Below are positions 36,953 to 45,238 of a stretch of 64,000 bases of DNA, in pieces. Position 1 is the stretch's first letter. Every line of letters starts with the position of its first letter. Both the position numbers and the translations under genes were made by a program. This DNA is from Paenibacillus senegalimassiliensis (GTDB taxonomy: Bacteria > Bacillota > Bacilli > Paenibacillales > Paenibacillaceae). The DNA is taken from NCBI RefSeq assembly GCF_001486585.1, contig NZ_LN909046.1, positions 372,001 through 436,000 on the forward strand. Direction: 5' to 3'. Under the pieces are notes generated by a model. It saw only the letters and a list, made by a program, of their open reading frames with translations, had not been told where the DNA came from and did not search any database.

Positions 36953-37010
36953 CGGGGTTATCCGGCAGGCAGGAAAAACTGACCAAGCCGGATAACCTCG
37001 TTTTGCTTTT
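36953..37010 (+). terminator. Intrinsic terminator of the ABC-nucleoside hydrolase cassette
   Basis: CGGGGTTATCCGGC pairs with GCCGGATAACCTCG over a 20-base loop, followed by TTTTGCTTTT. Confidence 0.85.
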
Positions 37011-37110
37011 AGTGCGTGTTCAGAAAAAAGTGGTGGTGAACCAAGCGCATAACGTGTAAAATGAAAGCATCAAGCTTGTCATTTCCCAAAAAAGAGGAGC
37101 TTTAATTGCG

Positions 37111-37875
37111 ATGCAAATAGACCCGCGCACGCTAGGACAGATGATTCAGCTTCAATCTATGAACCAGATTGATCTGCAAGGAACTGCGGTACAAAGCCAA
37201 AGTCAGACCGGCGATACCGATGGTTCGTTGTTTGATATATTGTTGCAAGAGATGATGCTTTCGGAGCAAGGGGATAAGGCTGATGTTGCTACTGAGCCGG
37301 ATTCCTCATCCATGCTTTCTTTATTGCAGAACTATATGTTGTCCGCCGGGCTGGACGGAGCTTCCAATTGGGAAGGCCTGTTATCTGGCACTCTGTCGTC
37401 TGCATCCGGCATGACGGATTTCTCGAATGAAGAAATCTCCGGATGGTCTCGCGCAGGTGCGGGAGATCTGCAGGATCTTATCACTAAGGCCAGCCGCAAT
37501 TATGGTGTGCCGGAAAGCTTGATTAAAGCCGTTATTGCGACGGAATCTTCCTTTAATCCACAGGCCATGTCTTCAGCAGGAGCCAAGGGGCTTATGCAGC
37601 TTATGGACGGAACGGCCCGAGGGCTTGGCGTTACCAATTCATTTGACCCGGCACAGAATATTGACGGTGGGACGAAATACTTATCCTATCAGTTAAACCG
37701 CTTTGGCGGTGAAGTGAAGACAGCACTCGCGGCGTACAACGCTGGACCAGGCCGCTTGCAACGTCTTGGTATCAGCAATGATGAGCAATTGATGGAGAAC
37801 CTTCATCTGCTGCCGCAAGAAACACAAAACTACATTGGTAAAATTATGAATGCTCAGGCTAAGTTTGAAGTCTGA
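37111..37875 (+). CDS. Lytic transglycosylase, SLT domain
   Basis: A 254-residue protein with a C-terminal Slt70-type domain (about 120-250) that cleaves peptidoglycan glycan strands to 1,6-anhydromuramic ends. The catalytic glutamate is E145 in ATESSFNPQA, followed by GAKGLMQLM and, near the end, ALAAYNAGPGRLQ. There is no signal peptide or membrane helix. The N-terminal 110 residues are Gln/Ser-rich (MQIDPRTLGQMIQLQSM). This architecture resembles YjbJ/CwlQ-type and flagellar-associated transglycosylases, which leave the cell by other routes. Confidence 0.9.
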   Translation: MQIDPRTLGQMIQLQSMNQIDLQGTAVQSQSQTGDTDGSLFDILLQEMMLSEQGDKADVATEPDSSSMLSLLQNYMLSAGLDGASNWEGLLSGTLSSASGMTDFSNEEISGWSRAGAGDLQDLITKASRNYGVPESLIKAVIATESSFNPQAMSSAGAKGLMQLMDGTARGLGVTNSFDPAQNIDGGTKYLSYQLNRFGGEVKTALAAYNAGPGRLQRLGISNDEQLMENLHLLPQETQNYIGKIMNAQAKFEV

Positions 37876-37915
37876 GATGCTTGATTGATAGGGCGTGTAA
37901 CGGAAGATCAATCGA

Positions 37916-37963
37916 GAAAACGTTCGAAAACCGGTCTCTTCAGGTTTTTGCGTTTTTTCTTTT
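37916..37963 (+). terminator. Intrinsic terminator after the transglycosylase gene
   Basis: AACG and GAAAACC on the left pair with GGTTTTT and CGTT on the right around TCTCTTCA, followed by TTTTTTCTTTT. Confidence 0.7.
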
Positions 37964-38005
37964 GATCTTTTTTTGAGATAATTAAGCAAAGGGGTGAAGT
38001 TGACC

Positions 38006-39145
38006 ATGGTTTATTTCGACCACGCCGCCACGACGCCGCCGGATGAAGAAGTCATTCGTACAGTAGCAGAGGTGATGGCGCGTCATTATGGGAATCCTTC
38101 ATCGCTGCACCGGCTGGGGGAAGACAGCGAGAAGCTGCTCAATAAAGCACGGGCAGTTTGTGCGGGGGCCCTTGGAGTAAAGGCACAAGAGCTGGTGTTT
38201 ACCGGCGGGGCTACGGAAAGTAATAACCTGGCCATCAAGGGAGCCGCTTGGCAGTTTATGAATCGAGGCAAGCATTTGATTACTACCCGAACGGAGCATC
38301 CCTCGGTTCTGGAAAGCATGAAGCAGTTAGAAGCTATGGGCTGGGAAGTGACTTATTTACCGGTTAACCCTGAAGGGCAAGCTCTCCCCGAACAAGTTCG
38401 GGAGGCGCTGCGAGAAGACACGGTATTGGTGTCCGTCATGCATGTTAATAATGAAACGGGTACAATACAGCCCGTTGGAGATATCGGGCGGATGCTTAAG
38501 AGTTGTTCGCCAAGAGTGTTGTTTCATGTGGATGGGGTGCAGGGATTTGGCAAGTTGAAATTATCTATTCCAGGGAGTGGGATAGATTTGTATAGTCTCT
38601 CCGGGCATAAGCTTCGCGGACCCAAAGGTGTCGGGCTATTATATATCCGGGAAGGTCTGAAGCTTATGCCATTGATGGCGGGCGGAGGCCAAGAGGGGGG
38701 ATTCCGCTCCGGTACGGAGAATGTCCCCTACATCGTAGCTTTTGCCAAGGCGCTTCGATTGGCAGTGGAAGGTCAGGAAGAGAGAGCGCAGAAGTATTAC
38801 AAATTAAGAGACCGACTGCTGCGTGGGTTGGAGCAATTGCCACAACTAACTATCAATTCTTCGGAACAAGGAGCACCACATATTGTGAATTTCTCTTTTC
38901 CGGGTATGAAGGCAGAAGCTTTACTGCATATGCTGGAAGAGGAAGGGTTCTATGTATCCACCCGCTCGGCTTGTTCTTCTAAGCGAAGTGAACCAAGCCG
39001 GATTTTGTTGGAGATGGGGAAATCTAAAGAAGTGGCTTCGTCGGGCATACGCATCAGCCTGGGTGATGAACATAAGCAAGCGGATATTGATGCCTTGTTG
39101 GCCGTGCTGAGACAATCGGTTCAGCGGTTGCAGGTTTTACGATAG
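38006..39145 (+). CDS. Cysteine desulfurase (NifS/IscS family)
   Basis: PLP enzyme that takes sulfur from cysteine as a persulfide. It is 379 residues from ATG 38006, with AAGGGGTG about 9 bases upstream; GTG 37994 is possible. The N-terminal motif is YFDHAATTPP, the PLP lysine is K202 (SGHKLRGPKGVG) and the mobile catalytic cysteine is C323 (STRSACSSK). It sits 14 bp upstream of thiI, as nifZ does in Bacillus, so it is the likely sulfur donor for 4-thiouridine in tRNA rather than for general Fe-S assembly. Confidence 0.95.
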   Translation: MVYFDHAATTPPDEEVIRTVAEVMARHYGNPSSLHRLGEDSEKLLNKARAVCAGALGVKAQELVFTGGATESNNLAIKGAAWQFMNRGKHLITTRTEHPSVLESMKQLEAMGWEVTYLPVNPEGQALPEQVREALREDTVLVSVMHVNNETGTIQPVGDIGRMLKSCSPRVLFHVDGVQGFGKLKLSIPGSGIDLYSLSGHKLRGPKGVGLLYIREGLKLMPLMAGGGQEGGFRSGTENVPYIVAFAKALRLAVEGQEERAQKYYKLRDRLLRGLEQLPQLTINSSEQGAPHIVNFSFPGMKAEALLHMLEEEGFYVSTRSACSSKRSEPSRILLEMGKSKEVASSGIRISLGDEHKQADIDALLAVLRQSVQRLQVLR

Positions 39146-39159
39146 GAGAGAAATAAAAT

Positions 39160-40398
39160 ATGCTGGAATACGATATGCTACTGTTGCGTTTTGGGGAGAT
39201 TGCGATTAAGGGACGCAACCGTTCCCGCTTTGAGAAGGTAGCTTACAACCATGTCAAGGCGTTGCTGCATTCTTATCCCCGAACAGAGATCATCAAGGAA
39301 TACGGCCGGATTTATGTGGTGCTGAACGGAGAACCGATGCAGCCCATTGTTGAAGCTATGAAAAATGTGTTTGGTGTTTCTTCAATCTCCCCGGTGAAGG
39401 TAACTCCCTCCCGGCTGGACGATATTCTCCAAACGGCCGTGGTATTTATGCAACAATATAATGCTGCTCCAGACACGACCTTCAAAGTGAGCGCCCGCCG
39501 GGTATGGAAGCCATTCCCTCACTCGACGCAGGAGATGAATCGGTTGGTTAGCGGCCCCATTCTGAATGCTTGTCCTGCGCTTAAGGTGGACGTGCATCAT
39601 CCTGAACTGAATTTGCGTGTGGAGATTCGTGAGCAAGGGACATATATGTACTGTGAAATCATTCCGGGAGCGGGGGGCTTCCCGCTAGGAACCAATGGCA
39701 AGGCCATGTTGCTTCTATCCGGAGGCATTGACAGTCCTGTAGCCGGGTGGTCTGCGCTGCGGCGTGGCTTGGAGATTGAGTGCATTCATTTCCATAGTTA
39801 TCCATTTACCAGTAAAAAGGCTGAACAGAAGGTAATCGATTTGGCCGAAGTATTGGCCCGCTATGCCGGATCAGTCAAGCTGCACCTTGTGCCGTTCACG
39901 GACATTCAGACCTCGCTTGCACAAACGGGACAAGAGAGCTTAATCATCACCTTGATGCGAAGAGCGATGCTGCGAATTGCCAGTAGGTTGGCTGATCAGA
40001 ACGGGGCGTTGGCCTTGGTCACCGGGGATAGCCTGGGGCAAGTTGCCAGCCAAACATTATCCAGTATGAATGCCATTGGACGTGCCACGGAATTGCCGTT
40101 GCTCCGTCCGTTGGTTATGACGGACAAGACAGATATTATTGCGATGGCTCAGCAAATCGGCACTTATGAGCTATCGATTTTGCCCTATGAGGATTGCTGC
40201 ACTCTGTTTGTCCCGAAATCTCCTTCCACAAATCCTAACTTGCGTGTGCTGGAGAATACCGAGCAAACGCTGCCCGACTTGGAGCAAATGATTATCAAGG
40301 CGGTGGAGGATACGGAGACGTTAGTTATTCGTCCAGGGCGCAGCGTTGTACGCCGTGAACTCACCGAAGATAACGTGATTCAAGAGAATTGGTTCTAG
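39160..40398 (+). CDS. thiI: tRNA 4-thiouridine synthase ThiI
   Basis: Adenylates U8 of tRNA and inserts sulfur. The 412-residue protein has an N-terminal ferredoxin-like plus THUMP region (to about 165; FGEIAIKGRNRSRFE) and a PP-loop ATPase (SGGIDSPVAGW, about 187-197). YEDCCTLFVPKSPSTNP and a C-terminal extension are typical. The rhodanese domain of enterobacterial ThiI is absent, as usual in Bacillales, where the dedicated desulfurase delivers sulfur. AGGAGAG precedes ATG 39160. Confidence 0.97.
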   Translation: MLEYDMLLLRFGEIAIKGRNRSRFEKVAYNHVKALLHSYPRTEIIKEYGRIYVVLNGEPMQPIVEAMKNVFGVSSISPVKVTPSRLDDILQTAVVFMQQYNAAPDTTFKVSARRVWKPFPHSTQEMNRLVSGPILNACPALKVDVHHPELNLRVEIREQGTYMYCEIIPGAGGFPLGTNGKAMLLLSGGIDSPVAGWSALRRGLEIECIHFHSYPFTSKKAEQKVIDLAEVLARYAGSVKLHLVPFTDIQTSLAQTGQESLIITLMRRAMLRIASRLADQNGALALVTGDSLGQVASQTLSSMNAIGRATELPLLRPLVMTDKTDIIAMAQQIGTYELSILPYEDCCTLFVPKSPSTNPNLRVLENTEQTLPDLEQMIIKAVEDTETLVIRPGRSVVRRELTEDNVIQENWF

Positions 40399-40415
40399 GA
40401 CAGTAAATAGATATA

Positions 40416-40470
40416 GAAAAACCCCGCGTGGAAACACATCATCGAGATGTAATCCCACGCGGGGTTTTGT
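40416..40470. terminator. Bidirectional terminator between thiI and terC
   Basis: AAAACCCCGCGTGG and CCACGCGGGGTTTT form a long stem enclosing a small inner hairpin (ACATC/GATGT). T-runs are present on both strands, so it can end both the thiI transcript and the convergent terC transcript. Confidence 0.92.
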
Positions 40471-40483
40471 CATTATTTCGGAG

Positions 40484-41179
40484 TTACCGCGGAATCGGAT
40501 GGGCCTGGCTATGGGCTGCTTGTTGGCGCTTCTTAAGATATCCGGCTAACAGGACAGTCAAGACGACCACAGCAATGACCAGATAACGGAGGACCATATG
40601 GGCTTCGAAGAAATGAAGGAAATGCCGCTCCTCGGTAATCATCTTGGCAGCAGTGTAGGCAAGTACAGCCGCTCCAACGTAAGCGATCCAGGGGAACTTG
40701 TCCAGCAACTTAATGAATAAGGTGCTGCCCCAGACAACAATAGGTACGCTAATCAGAAGGCCGATGATAACGAGCACGGTGTGCTGCTGAGAGGCACCGG
40801 CTACGGCAATCACATTATCGAGTCCCATGGCAGCATCTGCCACGACGATAGTGCGAATGGCCGGCCATAATTTGTCTTTGGCTTCGATGTTGTCGTGGTT
40901 GCCATCATCCGCTAATACCTTGTAGGCGATATAAATGAGCATCAAACCGCCGATAGCCAGCAGCCAAGGTATCCCCAGCAGCCAGACGACGACAAGAGTT
41001 GCCGCGATTCTAAGGATAACAGCTCCGCCCGTTCCATACAGGATCGCTTTTTTCTGAACGGTATGGGGGAGTTTTCTCGCCGCCATTCCGATTACAATTG
41101 CATTGTCTCCCGCCAGGATAAGATCGATAAAAACGATGTTAATCAGCGAAAGGAAAAATGCGGCACTAAATAATTCCAC
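40484..41179 (-). CDS. TerC family membrane protein
   Basis: A 231-residue integral membrane protein with seven predicted helices. The TerC family includes manganese exporters that help metallate secreted proteins in Bacillus (MeeF/MeeY). The signature acidic residues are in the first helix (INIVFIDLILAGDNAIVIG) and in VADAAMGLDNVIAVAG. The start is GTG at 41179 with GAGGAAGTGA upstream. The tail is short, basic and His-rich. It is divergent from a second terC gene, about 130 bp away. Metal specificity is inferred. Confidence 0.92.
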   Translation of the reverse strand: MELFSAAFFLSLINIVFIDLILAGDNAIVIGMAARKLPHTVQKKAILYGTGGAVILRIAATLVVVWLLGIPWLLAIGGLMLIYIAYKVLADDGNHDNIEAKDKLWPAIRTIVVADAAMGLDNVIAVAGASQQHTVLVIIGLLISVPIVVWGSTLFIKLLDKFPWIAYVGAAVLAYTAAKMITEERHFLHFFEAHMVLRYLVIAVVVLTVLLAGYLKKRQQAAHSQAHPIPR

Positions 41180-41310
41180 TTTAGGTCACTTCCTCTGTAG
41201 ATGTATATACGTATTTATTAATCAAAAGGGTTCATTTGTCCAGTGATCTTTTTTTGAAATTGGTATAGCTTGGTCTATTCCCTCATACAAGTTGTAGGGG
41301 AGGGATAGGC

Positions 41311-41970
41311 GTGGAACATATACTATTGTTATCCGAGATACTTATCATCAACTTAGTGCTAAGCGGCGACAATGCCGTTGTCATAGCGATGGCCAGCAAA
41401 AACCTGCCGTTAAAGCAAAGAAAGCAAGCGGTATGGTGGGGGGCCATGGGGGCGGTATTGCTGCGTTGTGTGTTGACATGGATTGCCATCATATTGTTGA
41501 AAATTCCATTCATTCATGCGGCTGGCGGGGTGTTGCTGGCCGCTATTGCCTTCAAATTATTGATGCCTCAAGAGGAACATTCCCGGGTGACGGGGGCAGA
41601 TTCTTTGTGGAGAGCCATACGTACCATTTTGGCCGCCGATCTCATTATGAGCCTCGACAATGTACTTGCTGTAGCTGCAATAGCCAAGGGAGACTTGTCT
41701 ATTCTGGTCATCGGGATTGCCATCAGTATTCCAATTGTAGTGTGGGGCAGTAATCTGCTTGCGGGATGGTTACAGCGCTTCCCGATCCTGACCTATGCCG
41801 GGGCGGGGATTCTTGGTTACACGGCTGGGGATATGCTGCTGCAAGATCCCCAGCTCGGGCCAATCATTGCGTCCCTTGCTCCCCGTCTGGACCAGGCGGT
41901 TCCTTCTATGCTCGCCGTGATCGTTATTATGGTCGGGTGGCTGAAGAAATATAATGCCGGACGTGGTTAG
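41311..41970 (+). CDS. TerC family membrane protein (YjbE-like)
   Basis: A 219-residue TerC-family protein, clearly paralogous to the divergent gene at 40484. It has matching acidic motifs (ILIINLVLSGDNAVVIAM and AADLIMSLDNVLAVA) and a GAGILGYTAGDMLL segment. The start is GTG 41311 preceded by GGGGAGGG. The 131-bp region between the two genes is too short for a yybP-ykoY riboswitch plus promoters, and no such motif was seen. Confidence 0.92.
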   Translation: MEHILLLSEILIINLVLSGDNAVVIAMASKNLPLKQRKQAVWWGAMGAVLLRCVLTWIAIILLKIPFIHAAGGVLLAAIAFKLLMPQEEHSRVTGADSLWRAIRTILAADLIMSLDNVLAVAAIAKGDLSILVIGIAISIPIVVWGSNLLAGWLQRFPILTYAGAGILGYTAGDMLLQDPQLGPIIASLAPRLDQAVPSMLAVIVIMVGWLKKYNAGRG

Positions 41971-42074
41971 GATAGTGGTTTTTTGACTCAAATTCATATA
42001 GACTGGAAGTAAAGAGGGTGTCGCATTTTGCTGTGACTTGTCCCTCATTGTCTTCTGGAAGGTGTGTGGTGGAT

Positions 42075-42569
42075 ATGTCCGACAACAACAAGCTAATGAC
42101 AGGCGTATTGATTCTGGCTGCCGGAGTTATTATCCTGCTCGGGAAATTAGGGGTGTTCAGCTTTCTTGGAAAAGCGTTATGGCCATTGCTGTTGCTAATT
42201 CCGGGCATTGTGTTGCATTTATGGTATTTTTGGCGAAAGGGACCCTCCGAGTTGCTGTTGCCTGGCGCCGTGCTAGTCGTTTATAGTGTGGTCTTCTTCA
42301 TCGGGGTTATCGGTGGTTTTCAGACTTTGAAATTCACTTGGCCGCTCTTTGTGTTCGGAATTGCGGCGGGGTTATTCGAATATGATTACTTCTCGCCCCG
42401 GCGGCAAAAAGGCCTTCTGATAGCCTCGTTGATCCTGGGTGCACTATCGTTGATTCTGCTGGGATGGACATTGTTCTCCTTGCCTGTGATCTATTTGCTG
42501 GCAGCATTGCTGATCATTGGAGGGGTATGGCTGATTGCGGCTCGCGGAAATCGTAGAAGTTTTTGGTGA
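42075..42569 (+). CDS. Multi-pass membrane protein (LiaI/LiaF-like N-terminal fold)
   Basis: A 164-residue very hydrophobic protein with about six membrane segments in two similar halves. LMTGVLILAAGVIILLGKLGVF and WPLLLLIPGIVLHLW are typical of the LiaF/LiaI transmembrane module (DUF5668-like), often linked to envelope stress sensing. There is no C-terminal soluble LiaF domain. ATG 42075 lies about 10 bases after GGAAGGTG; GTG 42069 is an alternative. The family call is tentative. Confidence 0.6.
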   Translation: MSDNNKLMTGVLILAAGVIILLGKLGVFSFLGKALWPLLLLIPGIVLHLWYFWRKGPSELLLPGAVLVVYSVVFFIGVIGGFQTLKFTWPLFVFGIAAGLFEYDYFSPRRQKGLLIASLILGALSLILLGWTLFSLPVIYLLAALLIIGGVWLIAARGNRRSFW

Positions 42570-42583
42570 TGGTTGCCAAGTTC

Positions 42584-42611
42584 TTGAATTATTCGAAATT
42601 TCGCGTATAAT
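42584..42611 (+). promoter_or_regulatory. Sigma-A promoter upstream of typA
   Basis: TTGAAT (42584-42589), 16 bp, TATAAT (42606-42611). The start point would be near 42618, right before a terminator-like hairpin and about 110 bases before the typA ATG. Confidence 0.7.
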
Positions 42612-42623
42612 ATAGGGGATGTG

Positions 42624-42660
42624 AAAGAGCGTCGGCATTTTCGTCGACGCTTTGTTTTGT
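42624..42660 (+). terminator. Terminator-like hairpin at the start of the typA leader
   Basis: AAAGAGCGTCG and CGACGCTTT pair around GCATTTTCGT and are followed by GTTTTG. It lies downstream of the predicted typA promoter. It may end the upstream membrane-protein transcript, or act as an attenuator for typA. Confidence 0.55.
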
Positions 42661-42729
42661 GGTCATGTTGATACATTTTGTCAGTTGGTGTCAAATACAG
42701 ATAGATGGAAAGGATTTGGAGATAAACCT

Positions 42730-44571
42730 ATGCATGAAAGAAAACAAATTCGCAACATTGCGATTATTGCCCACGTTGACCATGGGAAAACAACCCTAGT
42801 TGACAAGCTGTTGCAACAGTCTGGTATTTTCCGGGACAATGAAGCGGTCCAGGAACGGGCTATGGATTCCAACGATATAGAGCGAGAGCGCGGGATCACG
42901 ATTTTGGCCAAAAATACGGCGATTACTTACAAAGACTTTTTGATCAACATCGTGGATACCCCAGGGCATGCCGATTTCGGCGGCGAAGTGGAGCGAATTA
43001 TGAAGATGGTTGACGGCGTGTTGCTGGTCGTTGACGCTTACGAAGGCTGTATGCCACAGACCAAGTTTGTGTTGCGCAAAGCCCTTGAGCAACATTTGAC
43101 ACCAATCGTCGTGGTTAACAAAATTGACCGCCCTGCCGCACGTCCTGCTGAAGTGATTGACGAAGTGCTGGACCTGTTCATTGAACTGGAAGCCAGTGAT
43201 GATCAATTGGAGTTCCCAGTAGTGTATGCCTCCGGTCTGAACGGCACTTCAAGCTTGGTTCCAGAGCAGCAAGATGACAACATGCTGGCGTTGTATGAGA
43301 CCATTATTGAACATATTCCAGCCCCAACAGAGAATGTGGAAGAGCCACTGCAGTTCCTGGTGACGCTGATGGATTATAATGAATATCTTGGCCGGGTGGC
43401 AATTGGACGCGTTAACCGTGGTGTGATTCGCCAAGGACAGGCTGTTGCCGTTATGACCCGAGATGGCGGGAAGAAATCAGCCCGGATCGAGAAGTTGTTT
43501 GGCTTCCAGGGCTTACGCCGCGTAGAAGTTGAAGAAGCGGGAGCCGGTGACATTGTGGCCATCGCAGGGATTAAGGATATTAACATTGGTGAAACCATTG
43601 CTGATCCGATTCAACCTGAAGCTTTGCCTGTATTAAAGATCGACGAGCCTACGCTCCAAATGACCTTCCTCGTAAACAACAGTCCGTTTGCTGGTCGCGA
43701 AGGCAAATGGGTAACCTCCCGGAAGCTCCGTGAACGCTTGTTCAAAGAGCTGGAAACAGACGTTTCCCTGCGCGTTGATGAAACGGACAGCCCCGATGCC
43801 TTTATCGTATCCGGTCGTGGTGAGCTTCACCTTGGTATCCTGATCGAGAATATGCGCCGTGAAGGCTATGAACTGCAAGTATCCAAACCAGAGGTTATTG
43901 TGAAGGAAATCGATGGCGCCAAGATGGAGCCGATTGAACGTCTTATGATTGATGTTCCTGAAGAGAGCATGGGCGCCGTGATGGAAAGCCTGGGTTCCCG
44001 CAAGGCCGAGATGGTTAATATGATCAATAGCGGCAATGGACAAGTTCGTCTGGAATTCCTGATTCCTGCCCGCGGTTTGATTGGATATGGCACCCACTTC
44101 CTCACTTTGACCCGTGGCTACGGTGTTATGAACCATGCCTTTGATAGCTATGGTCCGCTTGTTGGTGGCCAGGTTGGTGGACGTCATGAAGGAGTTCTTG
44201 TCTCAAATGATAATGGTGTATCTACACTATATGGTATTTTGTCCATTGAGGATCGTGGTATTCTATTCGTAGAACCGTCTACGGACATCTACGAAGGTAT
44301 GATCGTTGGCGAGCATACCCGGGATAACGATATTGTCGTAAATATTTGTAAAGAAAAGCAATTGACGAATATTCGCTCGGCTACCAAGGACGATACGGTC
44401 AAGATGAAAACACCACGGTTGTTCTCGTTGGAACAAGCTCTGGAGTATCTGAACGATGATGAATATTGTGAGATTACGCCTAAATCCATTCGCTTGCGCA
44501 AGAAGATTCTTAACAAGAATGAACGTGAACGGGCTGAAAAACATCGCAAAATGTCCGAGTCCAATCTATAA
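42730..44571 (+). CDS. typA: Ribosome-associated GTPase TypA/BipA
   Basis: A translational GTPase related to EF-G, involved in ribosome assembly and stress or cold growth. It is 613 residues from ATG 42730 ([22 protein letters not shown]), with GGAG 9 bases upstream; the open frame back to 42652 has no homology. G motifs: [22 protein letters not shown] and NKID. The C-terminal part carries [16 protein letters not shown], the TypA-specific domain. It is followed by repeat copy D. Confidence 0.97.
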   Translation: MHERKQIRNIAIIAHVDHGKTTLVDKLLQQSGIFRDNEAVQERAMDSNDIERERGITILAKNTAITYKDFLINIVDTPGHADFGGEVERIMKMVDGVLLVVDAYEGCMPQTKFVLRKALEQHLTPIVVVNKIDRPAARPAEVIDEVLDLFIELEASDDQLEFPVVYASGLNGTSSLVPEQQDDNMLALYETIIEHIPAPTENVEEPLQFLVTLMDYNEYLGRVAIGRVNRGVIRQGQAVAVMTRDGGKKSARIEKLFGFQGLRRVEVEEAGAGDIVAIAGIKDINIGETIADPIQPEALPVLKIDEPTLQMTFLVNNSPFAGREGKWVTSRKLRERLFKELETDVSLRVDETDSPDAFIVSGRGELHLGILIENMRREGYELQVSKPEVIVKEIDGAKMEPIERLMIDVPEESMGAVMESLGSRKAEMVNMINSGNGQVRLEFLIPARGLIGYGTHFLTLTRGYGVMNHAFDSYGPLVGGQVGGRHEGVLVSNDNGVSTLYGILSIEDRGILFVEPSTDIYEGMIVGEHTRDNDIVVNICKEKQLTNIRSATKDDTVKMKTPRLFSLEQALEYLNDDEYCEITPKSIRLRKKILNKNERERAEKHRKMSESNL

Positions 44572-44591
44572 TAATTATATATTAAGTGCGA

Positions 44592-44796
44592 GTTCAAAAA
44601 GTCGGGTTTACAGGACCAAGAAGGTTGGATGAAGTCAGGGACTGAGTAGCGGAGCGTAGACAAATCTACGTGAGCAACTGAAATGTTTCTGCAAGAAACA
44701 TACTACGGAAGCATATGCTAGGCCCGGCTGAATTCAAGATTCGATGTCGAATACTCTCCTAGAACAACACCGTCCTGGGAGGACGACTTTTTGAAC
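44592..44796 (-). repeat. Interspersed inverted-repeat element, copy D (long form)
   Basis: A 205-bp element between GTTCAAAAAGTC and GACTTTTTGAAC, reversed relative to copies A and B. Compared with the short form it has about 40 extra bases near the centre, including a hairpin ATGTTTCT-GCA-AGAAACAT flanked by CGGAAGCATATGCTAGGCCC. It begins 20 bp after the typA stop and ends 45 bp before ylaH. Confidence 0.88.
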
Positions 44797-44841
44797 ATCC
44801 TCACGAAAAATTGATGCGCCATTTGAAGGAGGGGGATTGTC

Positions 44842-45141
44842 TTGCAGGCTTGGCTTGCGCAACATCCGGTGATTTCCTACGTGTTGATATTCTTGCTAGT
44901 GGTCTTTGTCTATAACAAAGTGTTCCGCGCGCAGCAGAAACTTCCGCTGTGGAAAGAGATCATCCTGTACCTTCTGATGGCGCTCGGTTCATTTATGCTG
45001 CTTATTTTCCAAATTGACAAGTTGCCGATTATTCAATGTCTGCTTGTTGCGGTTATTCTCATGCTAATGGTGCGCATTCGCTACTTTGTCGAGGGCCGCC
45101 GAAGCAAACAGGACAAATCGGATTCAACTTCCGGAAGTTAG
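44842..45141 (+). CDS. ylaH: YlaH-like membrane protein
   Basis: A 99-residue protein with three predicted membrane helices (about 10-28, 40-57 and 62-80) and a basic, hydrophilic tail. Pattern and position right after typA match YlaH of Bacillus subtilis, function unknown. The start is TTG 44842, preceded by AAGGAGGGGGA. LPLWKEIILYLLMALGSFML is the most conserved stretch. Confidence 0.82.
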   Translation: MQAWLAQHPVISYVLIFLLVVFVYNKVFRAQQKLPLWKEIILYLLMALGSFMLLIFQIDKLPIIQCLLVAVILMLMVRIRYFVEGRRSKQDKSDSTSGS

Positions 45142-45238
45142 AGTGTGACTAGCCCTGCGGTATACCCGGTAACTTTTCCGATGATAATCACGTCTTTATA
45201 AATGCGACATAATTTTAAAGAAAAAGGTGTTTGATTTC

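Noticed and set aside
41180..41310. Possible manganese riboswitch between the two terC genes
   Set aside because: The space is too short once both ribosome sites and promoters are allowed for, and no conserved yybP-ykoY core was seen.
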